A stretch of DNA of 64,000 nt from Gammaproteobacteria bacterium (GTDB lineage: Bacteria > Pseudomonadota > Gammaproteobacteria > Steroidobacterales > GCA-2729495): positions 353,745 through 417,744 of the forward strand of contig VGVH01000001.1 of NCBI GenBank assembly GCA_016874095.1. Direction: 5' to 3'. Shown one piece after another: positions 50,947 to 61,388 of this stretch (the first letter of the stretch is position 1; every line of letters starts with the position of its first letter). The translations under genes were made by a program, and so were the position numbers. Below the pieces are notes generated by a model, which was not told the origin of the DNA, did not search any database, and worked only from the letters and a program-made list of their open reading frames with translations.

Positions 50947-51465
50947 ATGATCCTGCATCGACATCACATCCTTCGCTGCCTCCTGATCATGGCGCTCGGC
51001 CTTGGCGTCACCGCCTGTGGTGGCGCCGACGCGGAGCTCGACGCGTATCTCAACATGGTCAAGGCCAGGGGGGGCGGCCGCATCGAGCCGCTGCCGCAGA
51101 TCAAGCCCTACGAGACTTTCGCCTACGAAGCGCAGACGCTTCGCTCTCCGTTCCAGGCGGACTCACCGCGAGGCCGTGCCAACGCCGGCCCGCGTCCGGA
51201 GGCCAACCGTCCGAAGGAATACCTCGAGCAGTTTCCGCTGGACACCCTGGCGATGGTGGGAACGCTGCAGCGGGGGGGCAATCGCTACGGCCTGCTGCAG
51301 ACCCAGGACGGGCTCGTGCATCGGGTCTTGTCGGGTAACTACGTCGGTCAGAACGACGGCCGCGTTGTCGCCGTGACCGAGGGCGAAGTTCAGTTAGAGG
51401 AGCTGGTGCCGGATGGCATCGGCGGGTTTTACAAGCGGTCGGCAGCCATCGGGCTGTCCGACTGA
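50947..51465 (+). CDS. pilP: Type IV pilus lipoprotein PilP
   Basis: The ATG at 50947 (MILHRHHILRCLLIMALGLG) gives 172 residues with a lipoprotein signal ending GVTAC. An unstructured linker (about 35-100) contains IEPLPQIKPYETFAYEAQTL and a Pro/Arg-rich part. The HR domain (about 100-170) shows EYLEQFPLDTLAMVGTLQRG and GLVHRVLSGNYVGQNDGRVV, as in PilP. It bridges PilNO and the PilQ secretin. A GTG four codons upstream is an alternative start. Confidence 0.95.
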   Translation: MILHRHHILRCLLIMALGLGVTACGGADAELDAYLNMVKARGGGRIEPLPQIKPYETFAYEAQTLRSPFQADSPRGRANAGPRPEANRPKEYLEQFPLDTLAMVGTLQRGGNRYGLLQTQDGLVHRVLSGNYVGQNDGRVVAVTEGEVQLEELVPDGIGGFYKRSAAIGLSD

Positions 51466-51499
51466 CAGCGCCACCAGGCGAGCGTGGGAGTGAGTGACG

Positions 51500-53656
51500 A
51501 TGTTTATGGCCAGCCCAGCTGAACTCTTCAAGGCCGGCGCCCTGCGACGGGTGCTAGTGGCCCTGCTGGTCGCCTTCGCGGCCTGCACGGCCCAGGCGCA
51601 ATCGACGCCGCTGCAGTTGCAGGACATACAGGTGCAGATACTGCCGGGCAACCAGGTCCAGCTCGAACTGAAGCTTTCCGGCGACGCAGGCGAGCCGCTT
51701 AGCTTCAGCATCGAGAATCCCGCGCGGATCGCGGTGGATCTCCCCAACACGACCATCGCACTTCCGTCCCGCCGCAAGGACCTCGGTGTAGGCGCGTTGA
51801 CCACGGTGCTGGTAGCCGAGTCATCCGGTCGCACCCGTGTCGTGCTGAATCTTTCGACGATGGTGCCCTACGAAACCCGCGTCGCGGGAAGCAGCGTATT
51901 CGTGACTCTGGCGAGCCCCGGCGCTACCGCGGCACCGATGGCAACAGCTGCGCTGGCGCCGGCCGCGGCCGCTCCCGGCGGGCGCAGTATCCGCGGTGTC
52001 GACTTCCGCCGCGGCGACAAAGGCAGCGGCCGGGTCGTCGTCAGCCTGTCAGATGCAGGGATTCCGGCCGACGTGCGCAAGGAGGGCGGCAAGGTTGTCG
52101 CGACCTTCAGGGGCGCCAGCATTCCCGACGCCATGCTGAAGCGACTGGATGTCACCGACTTCGCAACCCCGGTCGACACGATCGACGTCACCCGCTCGGG
52201 TCGGGATACACGCATCGTGATTTCCGCCCGCGGTTCCTGGGATGAACTGGCCTACCAGTCCGACCAGGTGTTCACGGTCGAGGTGCAGCCGATCGTGAAG
52301 GCCCCAGCAGCCGAAAAATCGACGCTGTTCAGCTCGGACAAGCAGTACAGCGGCGAACGGCTGACATTGAACTTCCAGGACATCGAGACCCGCGCGGTTC
52401 TCCAGCTGCTCGCAGACGTCAGCGGCCGCAACATCGTGGTGTCGGATACCGTCGATGGGAACGTCACGCTTCGTTTGCAGAGCGTTCCCTGGGACCAGGC
52501 GCTCGACATCGTCCTTGCCACCAAGGGGCTCGACAAGCGCCAGAACGGCAACGTCATGATCGTCGCCCCGGCGGAAGAGATCGCCATGCGCGAGAAGGCT
52601 GACCTCGAGGCACGCAAGGAAATCCAGGAGCTCGAGCAGCTGGTTTCGGAGTACCTGCAGGTCAATTACGCCAAGGCTTCCGACCTTGCCGAGCTGATGA
52701 AAGGCAAGGACAAGAACGCGCTGCTCTCCGAGCGCGGATCCGTCGGTATCGACGAGCGCACCAACACGCTGCTCGTGCAGGACACGCCCGATCGCGTCAA
52801 CGCCATCCGCCGCCTCGTGACAGCTCTCGACATCCCTGTCCGCCAGGTGCTGATCGAGTCGCGCATCGTGGTGGTGCGTGACGACTTCAGCCGCGACCTT
52901 GGCGTGCGCTGGGGCGTGACAGCCGTGTCCGACTCGAGCGACGGCCTCGTGGCCGTGAGCGGCAGCGGCGATGGCACGGGCACGATCGTCGACTCGGCAG
53001 TCGAAAACATCAACAACAACGGCACGCCGTTCCCGGTGGAGCTGCCTGAACTGAACGACCGTTACCAGGTGAACCTGCCGGTTGGGAATCCGGCCGGTCG
53101 GCTGGCTGTCGCGCTGCTGCAGGACGATTTCCTGGTCGATCTCGAACTCTCGGCGTTGCAGGCCGAGGGTCGCGGCGAGGTGATTTCCTCACCCCGCGTG
53201 ATCACGGCGAACCAGAAGCAAGCTTCGATCCGCCAGGGCGTGGAAATCCCCTACCAGGAAGCTGCGTCGAGCGGCGCGACCACGACCCAGTTCAAGGAGG
53301 CCGTGCTGTCGCTGACTGTGACGCCGCAGATCACGCCTGACGATCGCATCATCATCGATCTCCTCGTGACGAAGGACAGCGTGGGCGAGGTGATCAGCAA
53401 CGAGCGCGGTGGCGAGGTGCCGTCGATCGACACGCGTTCGGTCGAGACCCAGGTGCTGGTCAACAATGGCCAGACCGTGGTGCTCGGCGGCATCTACGAG
53501 ACCGAGCAGGGCGAGGATTACCGCAAGGTACCGATCCTCGGCGATATTCCCGGGTTGGGCTACCTGTTCCGTTCGACGAAGCGTACGTCGAACAAGTCCG
53601 AGCTCCTGATTTTCGTGACGCCAAAAATACTCAAAGAAGGCGCGAGCATTTACTGA
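51500..53656 (+). CDS. pilQ: Type IV pilus secretin PilQ
   Basis: 718 residues from the ATG at 51500, nine bases behind GGGAG; the track GTG at 51494 is too close to it. A signal peptide ends near CTAQAQS. Two AMIN domains (about 37-120 and 155-260) bind peptidoglycan. A secretin/TonB short N-terminal domain (around LTLNFQDIETRAVLQLLADV) and an N1/KH domain follow. The secretin core has EVISSPRVITANQKQASIRQ, GVEIPYQEA and VLVNNGQTVVLGGIYETEQG. It is the outer-membrane channel for the pilus. In related genomes aroK follows directly; here a large lipoprotein gene intervenes. Confidence 0.97.
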   Translation: MFMASPAELFKAGALRRVLVALLVAFAACTAQAQSTPLQLQDIQVQILPGNQVQLELKLSGDAGEPLSFSIENPARIAVDLPNTTIALPSRRKDLGVGALTTVLVAESSGRTRVVLNLSTMVPYETRVAGSSVFVTLASPGATAAPMATAALAPAAAAPGGRSIRGVDFRRGDKGSGRVVVSLSDAGIPADVRKEGGKVVATFRGASIPDAMLKRLDVTDFATPVDTIDVTRSGRDTRIVISARGSWDELAYQSDQVFTVEVQPIVKAPAAEKSTLFSSDKQYSGERLTLNFQDIETRAVLQLLADVSGRNIVVSDTVDGNVTLRLQSVPWDQALDIVLATKGLDKRQNGNVMIVAPAEEIAMREKADLEARKEIQELEQLVSEYLQVNYAKASDLAELMKGKDKNALLSERGSVGIDERTNTLLVQDTPDRVNAIRRLVTALDIPVRQVLIESRIVVVRDDFSRDLGVRWGVTAVSDSSDGLVAVSGSGDGTGTIVDSAVENINNNGTPFPVELPELNDRYQVNLPVGNPAGRLAVALLQDDFLVDLELSALQAEGRGEVISSPRVITANQKQASIRQGVEIPYQEAASSGATTTQFKEAVLSLTVTPQITPDDRIIIDLLVTKDSVGEVISNERGGEVPSIDTRSVETQVLVNNGQTVVLGGIYETEQGEDYRKVPILGDIPGLGYLFRSTKRTSNKSELLIFVTPKILKEGASIY

Positions 53657-53697
53657 GGCGAGTCCCCAGGGGGGACCGGGCAGAGGAAATGGAAGTC

Positions 53698-55365
<1,668 letters not shown>

Positions 55366-55385
55366 CGTCGCAGGCCATGCCTGTT

Positions 55386-55409
55386 GCCTGCCGGCCTCCT
55401 TCGGCAGGC
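55386..55409 (+). terminator. Possible terminator after the Ig-like lipoprotein gene
   Basis: GCCTGCCG and CGGCAGGC form an 8-bp perfect stem around GCCTCCTT, followed by CGATGCGTTTC. The U tract is poor, so it may be an attenuator or a simple stable hairpin. It lies about 20 bp after the stop and 48 bp before aroK. Confidence 0.4.
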
Positions 55410-55456
55410 CGATGCGTTTCTGGAGCAGGCGATTTCCACGCCGCTAGAATGAGCGC

Positions 55457-55984
55457 ATGGACGCGAAGCCCAGCATCTTCCTGATCGGCCCGATGGGCGC
55501 CGGCAAGTCGGCCGTGGGCCGCAAGCTTGCCGAGGAGCTGGGCCTGCAGTTCATCGACAGCGACGAGGCCATCGAGGAGCGCACGGGGGTCGACATTCCC
55601 TACATCTTCGAGCGCGAGGGCGAGTCGGGTTTTCGTGCGCGCGAGCGGCACGTTATCGACGAGCTGAGCCGGTTGCCGGGCATCGTGCTAGCAACCGGTG
55701 GCGGGGCGGCACAGGACCCCGCTACGCGCGAGGTGCTCGGCCAGCGCGGCAAGGTGGTCTACCTGCACGCGTCCGTGGATCAGCAGTTGCGGCGGACCCG
55801 TGGCGGCCGTGAGCGGCCGATGCTCAAGTCCGGCGATCCACGGGAGGTGCTGACGGCTCTCATGGCCGTGCGCGATCCGCAGTACCGGCAGATTGCCGAC
55901 GTCATCGTCGAGACCGACGGCCGGCGCGTCGCGGCCGTGACCCGCGAGATCCGCCGCCGGTTGTCCGAAATGAAGCCCGGTTGA
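55457..55984 (+). CDS. aroK: Shikimate kinase
   Basis: 175 residues. The P-loop is FLIGPMGAGKSAVGRKLAEE. LQFIDSDEAIEERTGVDIPY is the shikimate-binding DxD region, GIVLATGGGAAQDPATREVL is the GGG motif, and RGGRERPMLKSGDPREVLTA is the lid region with its Arg. It phosphorylates shikimate in aromatic amino acid synthesis. Usually aroB follows within a few bases; here 126 bp with a long inverted repeat intervene. Confidence 0.96.
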   Translation: MDAKPSIFLIGPMGAGKSAVGRKLAEELGLQFIDSDEAIEERTGVDIPYIFEREGESGFRARERHVIDELSRLPGIVLATGGGAAQDPATREVLGQRGKVVYLHASVDQQLRRTRGGRERPMLKSGDPREVLTALMAVRDPQYRQIADVIVETDGRRVAAVTREIRRRLSEMKPG

Positions 55985-55992
55985 GCCCGGCG

Positions 55993-56079
55993 CGCGGATT
56001 CGAGGAAAGCGGGTGGGGGTCTTTTGTTCGGGGAAGTCTTACTCACAAAAGACCCCCACCCGCTTTCCTCGAATCCGCG
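55993..56079. repeat. 35-bp perfect inverted repeat between aroK and aroB
   Basis: The left arm 55993-56027 (CGCGGATTCGAGGAAAGCGG...) is matched without a mismatch by the right arm 56045-56079, around a 17-base centre. A transcript in either direction would form a very stable 35-bp hairpin. The inner ends read GGGGGTCTTTTGT and ACAAAAGACCCCC. The element starts 9 bp after the aroK stop and ends 31 bp before the aroB ATG. It has the size and symmetry of a paired REP/BIME or small MITE. It could also act as an attenuator, although it lacks a downstream U tract. Confidence 0.9.
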
Positions 56080-56110
56080 TCCGCGCTCAGCTGACCCTAT
56101 AATTCGCCGC

Positions 56111-57196
56111 ATGTTGACGATTACCGTCGATCTCGGCGCCCGCGGCTATCCGATCTTCATTGGTAGCGGACTGCTCGGCCGTCCGGGCCTGCTCGACACG
56201 CATCTGCGCGGGCGCGATGCATTGATCGTCACCAATACCACCGTAGGGCCGCTGTACCTCGGCCGGCTGCGGGCCGGGCTGGGCCGCGGACGGGTCGAGA
56301 CCGTCGAGCTGCCCGATGGCGAGGAGCACAAGCAGCTCGATACGACGGCGCTGGTGCTCGATGCGCTGGTCGGCGGGCGGTTCGGGCGCGACAGCGTCGT
56401 AATCGCGCTCGGCGGTGGCGTCATCGGCGATCTCGCCGGGTTCGCTGCGGCGATCTACCAGCGCGGGATCGATTTCATCCAGGTGCCCACGACGCTGCTG
56501 GCCCAGGTCGACTCGTCTGTCGGCGGCAAGACCGGCGTCAACCACCCGGGGGGCAAGAATCTGGTGGGAGCGTTCCACCAGCCCATCTGCGTCGTCTCCG
56601 ACTCCGAGACGCTGCATACCCTGCCGCCACGGGAACTGTCGGCCGGGCTCGCCGAGGTCGTCAAGTACGGCCTCATCGCCGACGGGCAGTTTCTCAAGTG
56701 GCTGGAGGAGCACGCGGAGTCGCTGCTCGCACAGGACACGACCGCGCTGCATCACGCCATACGCCGGTCCTGCGAACTGAAAGCCGAAGTCGTGGCGGGT
56801 GATGAGCGCGAGCACGGTCGCCGCGCGATACTCAATCTGGGCCATACCTTCGGCCACGCCATCGAGAACGCCGCTGGTTACGGCCAGTGGCTGCATGGCG
56901 AGGCTGTCGCGGCCGGCATGTGCATGGCCGCGCGGTTCTCGCAGCGGCTGGGCTGGCTCAAGGCCGCCGACGTCGGTCGGGTCGAGCAGTTGTTGAAACG
57001 TTTCCGCCTGCCGACCAGGCCACCGCGCATCACGCCGGAGAATTTCATGAAGGCCATGGCGATGGACAAGAAGGTCCTCGCTGGGCAGATCCGCCTCGTG
57101 CTGCTGCCGGTCCTGGGCAATGCCCGCGTTACGGCCGATTACCCGCCGCAGGAGCTGCAGGAATTCGTGCGTGCCGAGCTCGAGGCGGCGAAGTAA
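56111..57196 (+). CDS. aroB: 3-dehydroquinate synthase
   Basis: 361 residues from the ATG at 56111 (MLTITVDLGARGYPIFIGSG); the track start lies inside the inverted repeat. Marks: ELPDGEEHKQLDTTALVLDA, VVIALGGGVIGDLAGFAAAI (NAD loop), QVPTTLLAQVDSSVGGKTGV, GLAEVVKYGLIAD (metal Glu), LNLGHTFGHAIENAAGYGQW and LHGEAVAAGMCMAARFSQRL (metal His residues). It makes the first cyclic intermediate of the shikimate pathway from DAHP. The hairpin upstream may tune its expression relative to aroK. Confidence 0.97.
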   Translation: MLTITVDLGARGYPIFIGSGLLGRPGLLDTHLRGRDALIVTNTTVGPLYLGRLRAGLGRGRVETVELPDGEEHKQLDTTALVLDALVGGRFGRDSVVIALGGGVIGDLAGFAAAIYQRGIDFIQVPTTLLAQVDSSVGGKTGVNHPGGKNLVGAFHQPICVVSDSETLHTLPPRELSAGLAEVVKYGLIADGQFLKWLEEHAESLLAQDTTALHHAIRRSCELKAEVVAGDEREHGRRAILNLGHTFGHAIENAAGYGQWLHGEAVAAGMCMAARFSQRLGWLKAADVGRVEQLLKRFRLPTRPPRITPENFMKAMAMDKKVLAGQIRLVLLPVLGNARVTADYPPQELQEFVRAELEAAK

Positions 57197-57227
57197 CGCT
57201 GTCCGCCGCACCGTTGCGGCTGCCGGC

Positions 57228-58394
57228 ATGGCCGGTGGGCTTGCGCCTTATGCGGCCGACGATTCCTGCAGTCGCGGGCGTCGGCACCCGGAGCAGCTGC
57301 ACGGCTACCGCAGCCAGTTCCAGCGCGACCGCGACCGGATCCTGCATTCGGCTGCCTTTCGCCGGCTCGTCTACAAGACCCAGGTCTTCGTCAATCACGA
57401 AGGCGATCTCTATCGCACCAGGCTCACCCACTCGCTGGAGGTTGCGCAGATCGGGCGCACCGTCGCGGGCAACCTCGGCCTGAACGAGACACTCACGGAG
57501 GCCATCTGCCTCGCCCACGATCTCGGGCACACGCCGTTCGGCCATGCCGGGCAGGATGCGCTGAATCGCCGCATGCGCCCGTACGGCGGTTTCGAACACA
57601 ACCTCCAGTCGCTGCGCGTGGTCGACCAGCTCGAGGACCGCTATCTCGCGTTCTCCGGGCTGAATCTCACCTACGAAACGCGCGAAGGCATCCTCAAGCA
57701 CTGTTCGAGGACTGCCGCGCGCCAGCTCGGCGATCTCGGTCAGCGCTTCCTGCGGCGCCAGCAGCCCGGCCTCGAGGCGCAGCTGGCGAACATCGCGGAC
57801 GAAGTTGCCTACAACAATCATGACGTCGACGACGGCTTGCGCGCGGGCTTGCTGACAGTCGCCGAGCTTGCGGATATCGCGCTGTTCGGTCGTCACTACC
57901 GCGCCGTGAAGAAACAGGCCGGGTGCCGCCGTCGGCATATGGGCGACCGTGTGCTGATACACGAAACGGTGCGGCGCATGATCAACCAGGTCGTAAGCGA
58001 TCTGATCGAGACGTCGCGAGCGAACCTGCGCGCTGCAGCACCCGCGAGTATCGAGGAGGTACGCGCACGTCGCTTGCCGCTGGTAGCGCTCAGCAGCGAG
58101 ACCCGGAGCGAGCACCTGGAGCTCAAGCGCTTCCTCCGCCGACGGCTCTATCGCCATGAACGCGTAATGACCGTCAACCGCCGCGCCCAGGAGATCCTGG
58201 CAGCGCTGTTCGATCTCTACATGGCTGATCCGGCGGCAATGCCGGCAGAGCACCGCGACCGCGCTCGTGCGGCTGCCCGAAAATCAGGCGCGGGCGGGCG
58301 TGCCCGGGCGGTAGCCGATTACCTGGCCGGCATGACCGACCGCTACGCCGTGTCAGCGTACCGCCGGCTGGTCGATCCTGCGCTGGACTGGTGA
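57228..58394 (+). CDS. Deoxyguanosinetriphosphate triphosphohydrolase-like HD protein
   Basis: 388 residues from the ATG at 57228, although the track extends upstream into aroB. RDRDRILHSAAFRRLVYKTQ with VFVNHEGDLYRTRLTHSLEV is the dGTPase opening with the first metal His. CLAHDLGHTPFGHAGQDALN is the HD pair, and NIADEVAYNNHDVDDGLRAG the later metal Asp region. It hydrolyses dNTPs to nucleosides plus triphosphate, probably under allosteric control. It is the type 2/3 dGTPase-like subfamily (about 380-400 residues), not the longer E. coli Dgt. It lies 31 bp after aroB. Confidence 0.93.
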   Translation: MAGGLAPYAADDSCSRGRRHPEQLHGYRSQFQRDRDRILHSAAFRRLVYKTQVFVNHEGDLYRTRLTHSLEVAQIGRTVAGNLGLNETLTEAICLAHDLGHTPFGHAGQDALNRRMRPYGGFEHNLQSLRVVDQLEDRYLAFSGLNLTYETREGILKHCSRTAARQLGDLGQRFLRRQQPGLEAQLANIADEVAYNNHDVDDGLRAGLLTVAELADIALFGRHYRAVKKQAGCRRRHMGDRVLIHETVRRMINQVVSDLIETSRANLRAAAPASIEEVRARRLPLVALSSETRSEHLELKRFLRRRLYRHERVMTVNRRAQEILAALFDLYMADPAAMPAEHRDRARAAARKSGAGGRARAVADYLAGMTDRYAVSAYRRLVDPALDW

Positions 58395-58466
58395 GGCCGG
58401 CGCCACTAGCATCTGCACCCCGGCCGACCGGGCCGGATTCACCCAGCTGACAGAGCGCCACCCCTC

Positions 58467-59183
58467 GTGCCCCCAGCCTCAGCCATCGAGAGACGCGATC
58501 GACTGATCTTCGCCATGGACGTGGCGGACCCGGCCGCTGCGCGTGCGCTCGCCGAAAAGCTCGGCGAATCGGTGCAGTTCTACAAGCTCGGCCTCGAGAT
58601 GATGATGTCGGGCGGCTACTTCGAGCTGCTCGAGTGGTTCCGTTCCCGCGACAAGAAGATCTTTGCCGACCTCAAGTTCTTCGACGTGCCCGCTACCGTG
58701 GGTGCTGCTGTCCGCAACCTCGCCCGCCACGGCGTTACCTTTGCGACGGTGCACGGCAACCAGGGAATAATGGAAGCAGCTGCGAAGGCCAAGGGCGACG
58801 TGAAGATCCTGGCTGTTACCGTGCTGACGAGCCTTGATCGCGGCGACCTCGACGATCTCGGCTTTGCCTGCGACGTCGAGAAACTCGTTCTGTCGCGTGC
58901 CCGCCGTGCTTTCGAGGCGGGTTGCGACGGCATCGTGGCTTCGGGCCTCGAATTACCCGCAATTCGCCGCGCAGTGGACGGTCGGCTCCTGGTGGTGACG
59001 CCAGGCATCAGGCCTGTCGAGAACCGGCCCTCGGATGACCAGAAGCGCGTGGTGACGGTCGAACAGGCGTTCCGCGACGGCGCCGACTATATCGTCGTCG
59101 GCCGGCCGATCCGCGACGCCGCAGATCCGCGCGCCGCCGCCGAGGCCATACAATCAACCATTGCTGAAATATTCCCCACGTAG
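58467..59183 (+). CDS. pyrF: Orotidine 5'-phosphate decarboxylase
   Basis: 238 residues from a GTG at 58467 (VPPASAIERRDRLIFAMDVA). IFAMDVADPAAARALAEKLG, the catalytic KKIFADLKFFDVPATVGAAV (DxKxxD), VTVHGNQGIMEAA, VVTPGIRPVENRPSDDQKRV and DYIVVGRPIRDAADPRAAAE (phosphate-binding Arg) are all present. It forms UMP. It appears to be a single gene behind dgt (72 bp). Confidence 0.97.
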   Translation: MPPASAIERRDRLIFAMDVADPAAARALAEKLGESVQFYKLGLEMMMSGGYFELLEWFRSRDKKIFADLKFFDVPATVGAAVRNLARHGVTFATVHGNQGIMEAAAKAKGDVKILAVTVLTSLDRGDLDDLGFACDVEKLVLSRARRAFEAGCDGIVASGLELPAIRRAVDGRLLVVTPGIRPVENRPSDDQKRVVTVEQAFRDGADYIVVGRPIRDAADPRAAAEAIQSTIAEIFPT

Positions 59184-59227
59184 CAGCGGCGCCAGCCGCG
59201 ACCCCAAGAAATAAAAAGGAGAAGAGG

Positions 59228-60082
59228 ATGATTCTGCTCACAGGCGCTACCGGCAAGACCGGTGGCGAGACGGCGAAGGCCCTGGCCGCCCGCGGCGTGA
59301 AGGCCCGCGTTCTCGTTCGCGATCCTGCCAAGGGAGCGGCGCTTCAGGCATTGGGGCACGAGATCGCCGTTGGTGATGCGAGCGATGCGGCCAGCGTGAA
59401 AAAGGCACTCGCGGGCGTCGAACGCATCCTGATCCTCCTGCCGAACAGCCAGCAGCAGGAAGCCATGGAAAAGCAGCTCACCGACCTGGCGAAGCAGTCT
59501 GGCGTGAAGCATGTCGTGAAGATGTCCTCGATGGAGGCCATGGCCAGCGCGACCACGCCGATCCCGATGGCCCATTGGGCGGTCGAGGAGCACATTCGCC
59601 GCTCCGGGCTTGCCTGGACGATGGTGAAGCCGAACTTCTTCATGCAGAACCTGCTCGGCAGCGCCGGCTCGATCAAGGCCAACAAGTCGTTCTCCCTGCC
59701 GTTCGGCAACGGCCGGACTGCGATGATGGACGCCCGTGACATCGGTGCCGCGACCGCCGAGGTGCTGGCCGGCAAGGGTCACGAGAACCGCAGCTACGAG
59801 ATCACCGGGCCCGAGTTGCTGACGTTCCACGAAGCAGCGGAGCGGTTCAGCGCGGCGCTCGGCACGAAGATCACCTATGTGCCGGCGGATCCGGCTGTCT
59901 TCATGGAGATCATGAAGAAAGTGCTGCCGAACGAGTGGCACCGCAATGCGGTCGGACAGCTCTTCCGCGAGATCGCTGAAGGCGGGCTGAACCACACGAC
60001 TCAGGACTTCAGGAAGCTGACCGGCCGGGATCCGATCTCCCTCACCCAGTTCGTCCGCGACCACGCGCAGCTGTTCCAATAG
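59228..60082 (+). CDS. NmrA-like NAD(P)-binding oxidoreductase/regulator
   Basis: 284 residues behind a strong AAGGAG ribosome site (59217-59222). MILLTGATGKTGGETAKALA is the atypical-SDR (NmrA/QOR2-like) dinucleotide loop (G-x-T-G-x-x-G). The rest follows that fold: RVLVRDPAKGAALQALGHEI, VEHVVKMSSMEA-like text (HVVKMSSMEAMASATTPIP), AHWAVEEHIRRSGLAWTMVK and RPNFFMQN-like PNFFMQNLLG. The Tyr-x-x-x-Lys catalytic pair of classical SDRs is missing, as usual for this group, which often senses NADP(H) or reduces quinones. The function here is not known. It is convergent with tesA. Confidence 0.88.
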   Translation: MILLTGATGKTGGETAKALAARGVKARVLVRDPAKGAALQALGHEIAVGDASDAASVKKALAGVERILILLPNSQQQEAMEKQLTDLAKQSGVKHVVKMSSMEAMASATTPIPMAHWAVEEHIRRSGLAWTMVKPNFFMQNLLGSAGSIKANKSFSLPFGNGRTAMMDARDIGAATAEVLAGKGHENRSYEITGPELLTFHEAAERFSAALGTKITYVPADPAVFMEIMKKVLPNEWHRNAVGQLFREIAEGGLNHTTQDFRKLTGRDPISLTQFVRDHAQLFQ

Positions 60083-60091
60083 ACAGCCCGG

Positions 60092-60715
60092 TCAGCGCAG
60101 CTCCGGCTTGAGGTAGGGCCAGACGTTTTCGAGGATCCGCGGCTGGCCCTTGGCGTTCGGGTGGATGCCATCGGCCAGCATGAGCTTCGGGTTGAGAGCT
60201 ACGCCGTCCATGATGAACGGGATGAGCGGAACCTTTTCCTCGCGAGCCAGTGCCGTGTACACCGCGGAGAACTCCCGGGTGTAACGCGGGCCGTAGTTCG
60301 GCGGCATGCGCAAACCGGCGAGCACGACACGCGCGCCCGCCGCCCGCGACAGGCGGATCATTTGTAACAAATTGTTTCGCATGACATGCAGCGGGGTGCC
60401 GCGCAGCCCGTCGTTGCCCCCGAGTTCGATCAGGACTACCGCTGGTTTGTGCACCTTCAGCGCGCGGGGAAGGCGCCCCAGACCGCCGGTCGTGGTGTCG
60501 CCGCTGGTGCTGGCGTTAACCACGCGATAACCGTACCCTTTTGCCGTCAGCCGGTTTTGCAGCAGCGTGACCCATCCTTGCCCGGGTTCCAGCCCGAATC
60601 CGGCACTCAGGCTGTCACCGACCACCAGCAGCGTCCGCGCCGGCGCGGACGCCGACGCATAAGTGGCGACAACCAGCGAGATCAACAGGATCAGTTTTGA
60701 GATGCAGGAACGCAC
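60092..60715 (-). CDS. tesA: Periplasmic SGNH-hydrolase, TesA-like acyl-CoA thioesterase/arylesterase
   Basis: The real coding part starts at a GTG at 60715 (VRSCISKLILLISLVVATYA), giving 207 residues with a signal peptide ending near ASASA. SGNH blocks: LLVVGDSLSAGFGLEPGQGW (Ser), STSGDTTTGGLGRLP (Gly), LIELGGNDGLRGTPLHVMRN (Asn) and ADGIHPNAKGQPRI (Asp-His). It hydrolyses acyl thioesters or lipids in the periplasm. tesA divergent from ybbA-ybbP is the E. coli arrangement. Here the two start codons are one base apart. No ribosome site is visible for the GTG. Confidence 0.92.
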   Translation of the reverse strand: MRSCISKLILLISLVVATYASASAPARTLLVVGDSLSAGFGLEPGQGWVTLLQNRLTAKGYGYRVVNASTSGDTTTGGLGRLPRALKVHKPAVVLIELGGNDGLRGTPLHVMRNNLLQMIRLSRAAGARVVLAGLRMPPNYGPRYTREFSAVYTALAREEKVPLIPFIMDGVALNPKLMLADGIHPNAKGQPRILENVWPYLKPELR

Positions 60716-60716
60716 G

Positions 60717-61388
60717 ATGAACGGGGCTGTGCTGCGCACGGAAAACCTCGGCAAGCAGGTTAGCAGCCCGGAAGGTTCGCTGACTATCCTCGAGGGTGTC
60801 GAAATCTCCATCGCTGCCGGCGAGACCGTGGCGCTGGTCGGGCCCTCGGGTGCAGGCAAGACGACGTTGCTGGCGTTGCTGGCAGGCCTCGACTTGCCCA
60901 GCACCGGCCGCGTGTGGCTTTGCGGCGAGGATCTCACGGCACTCGACGAGGACGGCCGCGCGCGGCTCCGCGGCGAACGAGTCGGCTTCGTGTTCCAGTC
61001 CTTCCACCTGGTGCCGTCGTTGACCGCGCTGGAAAACGTCATGCTGCCGCTCGAACTCGCCGGAAACCGCAGCGCCGAGGCGAGCGCCCGCGAGGTTCTC
61101 GGCGCCGTCGGGCTGGACCATCGACTGGCCCACTACCCGAAGCAGCTCTCCGGCGGCGAGAAGCAGCGGGTGGCCATTGCCCGCGCGTTCGTCACGCGAC
61201 CGCAGCTGCTGTTTGCTGATGAACCAACCGGCAATCTCGACACAGCCAGCGGCCAGCGCATCGCAGAGCTGCTGTTCGGCCTGAATCGCCAGGCGAAGAC
61301 CACACTGGTGCTCGTGACCCACGAGCGCGCGCTCGCGGCGCGTTGCGATCGCGTGATAGAAATCGTCGCTGGCCGGATCGGGACTTGA
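60717..61388 (+). CDS. ybbA: ABC transporter ATP-binding protein YbbA
   Basis: The ATG at 60717 (MNGAVLRTENLGKQVSSPEG) has AGGA eight bases upstream and gives 223 residues; the track start lies within tesA. Walker A is VALVGPSGAGKTTLLALLAG, the signature LSGGEKQRVAIARAFVTRPQ, Walker B LLFADEPTGNLDTASGQRI, and the switch TTLVLVTHERALAARCDRVI. The Q-loop VGFVFQSFHLVPSLTALENV is of the MacB/LolD type. It powers the YbbP permease, whose TTG start overlaps this gene's stop. The YbbAP complex has been linked to extraction or export of lipophilic substrates. Confidence 0.95.
   Translation: MNGAVLRTENLGKQVSSPEGSLTILEGVEISIAAGETVALVGPSGAGKTTLLALLAGLDLPSTGRVWLCGEDLTALDEDGRARLRGERVGFVFQSFHLVPSLTALENVMLPLELAGNRSAEASAREVLGAVGLDHRLAHYPKQLSGGEKQRVAIARAFVTRPQLLFADEPTGNLDTASGQRIAELLFGLNRQAKTTLVLVTHERALAARCDRVIEIVAGRIGT

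Noticed and set aside
56024-56110. Upstream start of aroB at 56024
   Set aside because: It begins inside the 35-bp inverted repeat and would add 29 residues with no family match; the ATG at 56111 matches AroB proteins.
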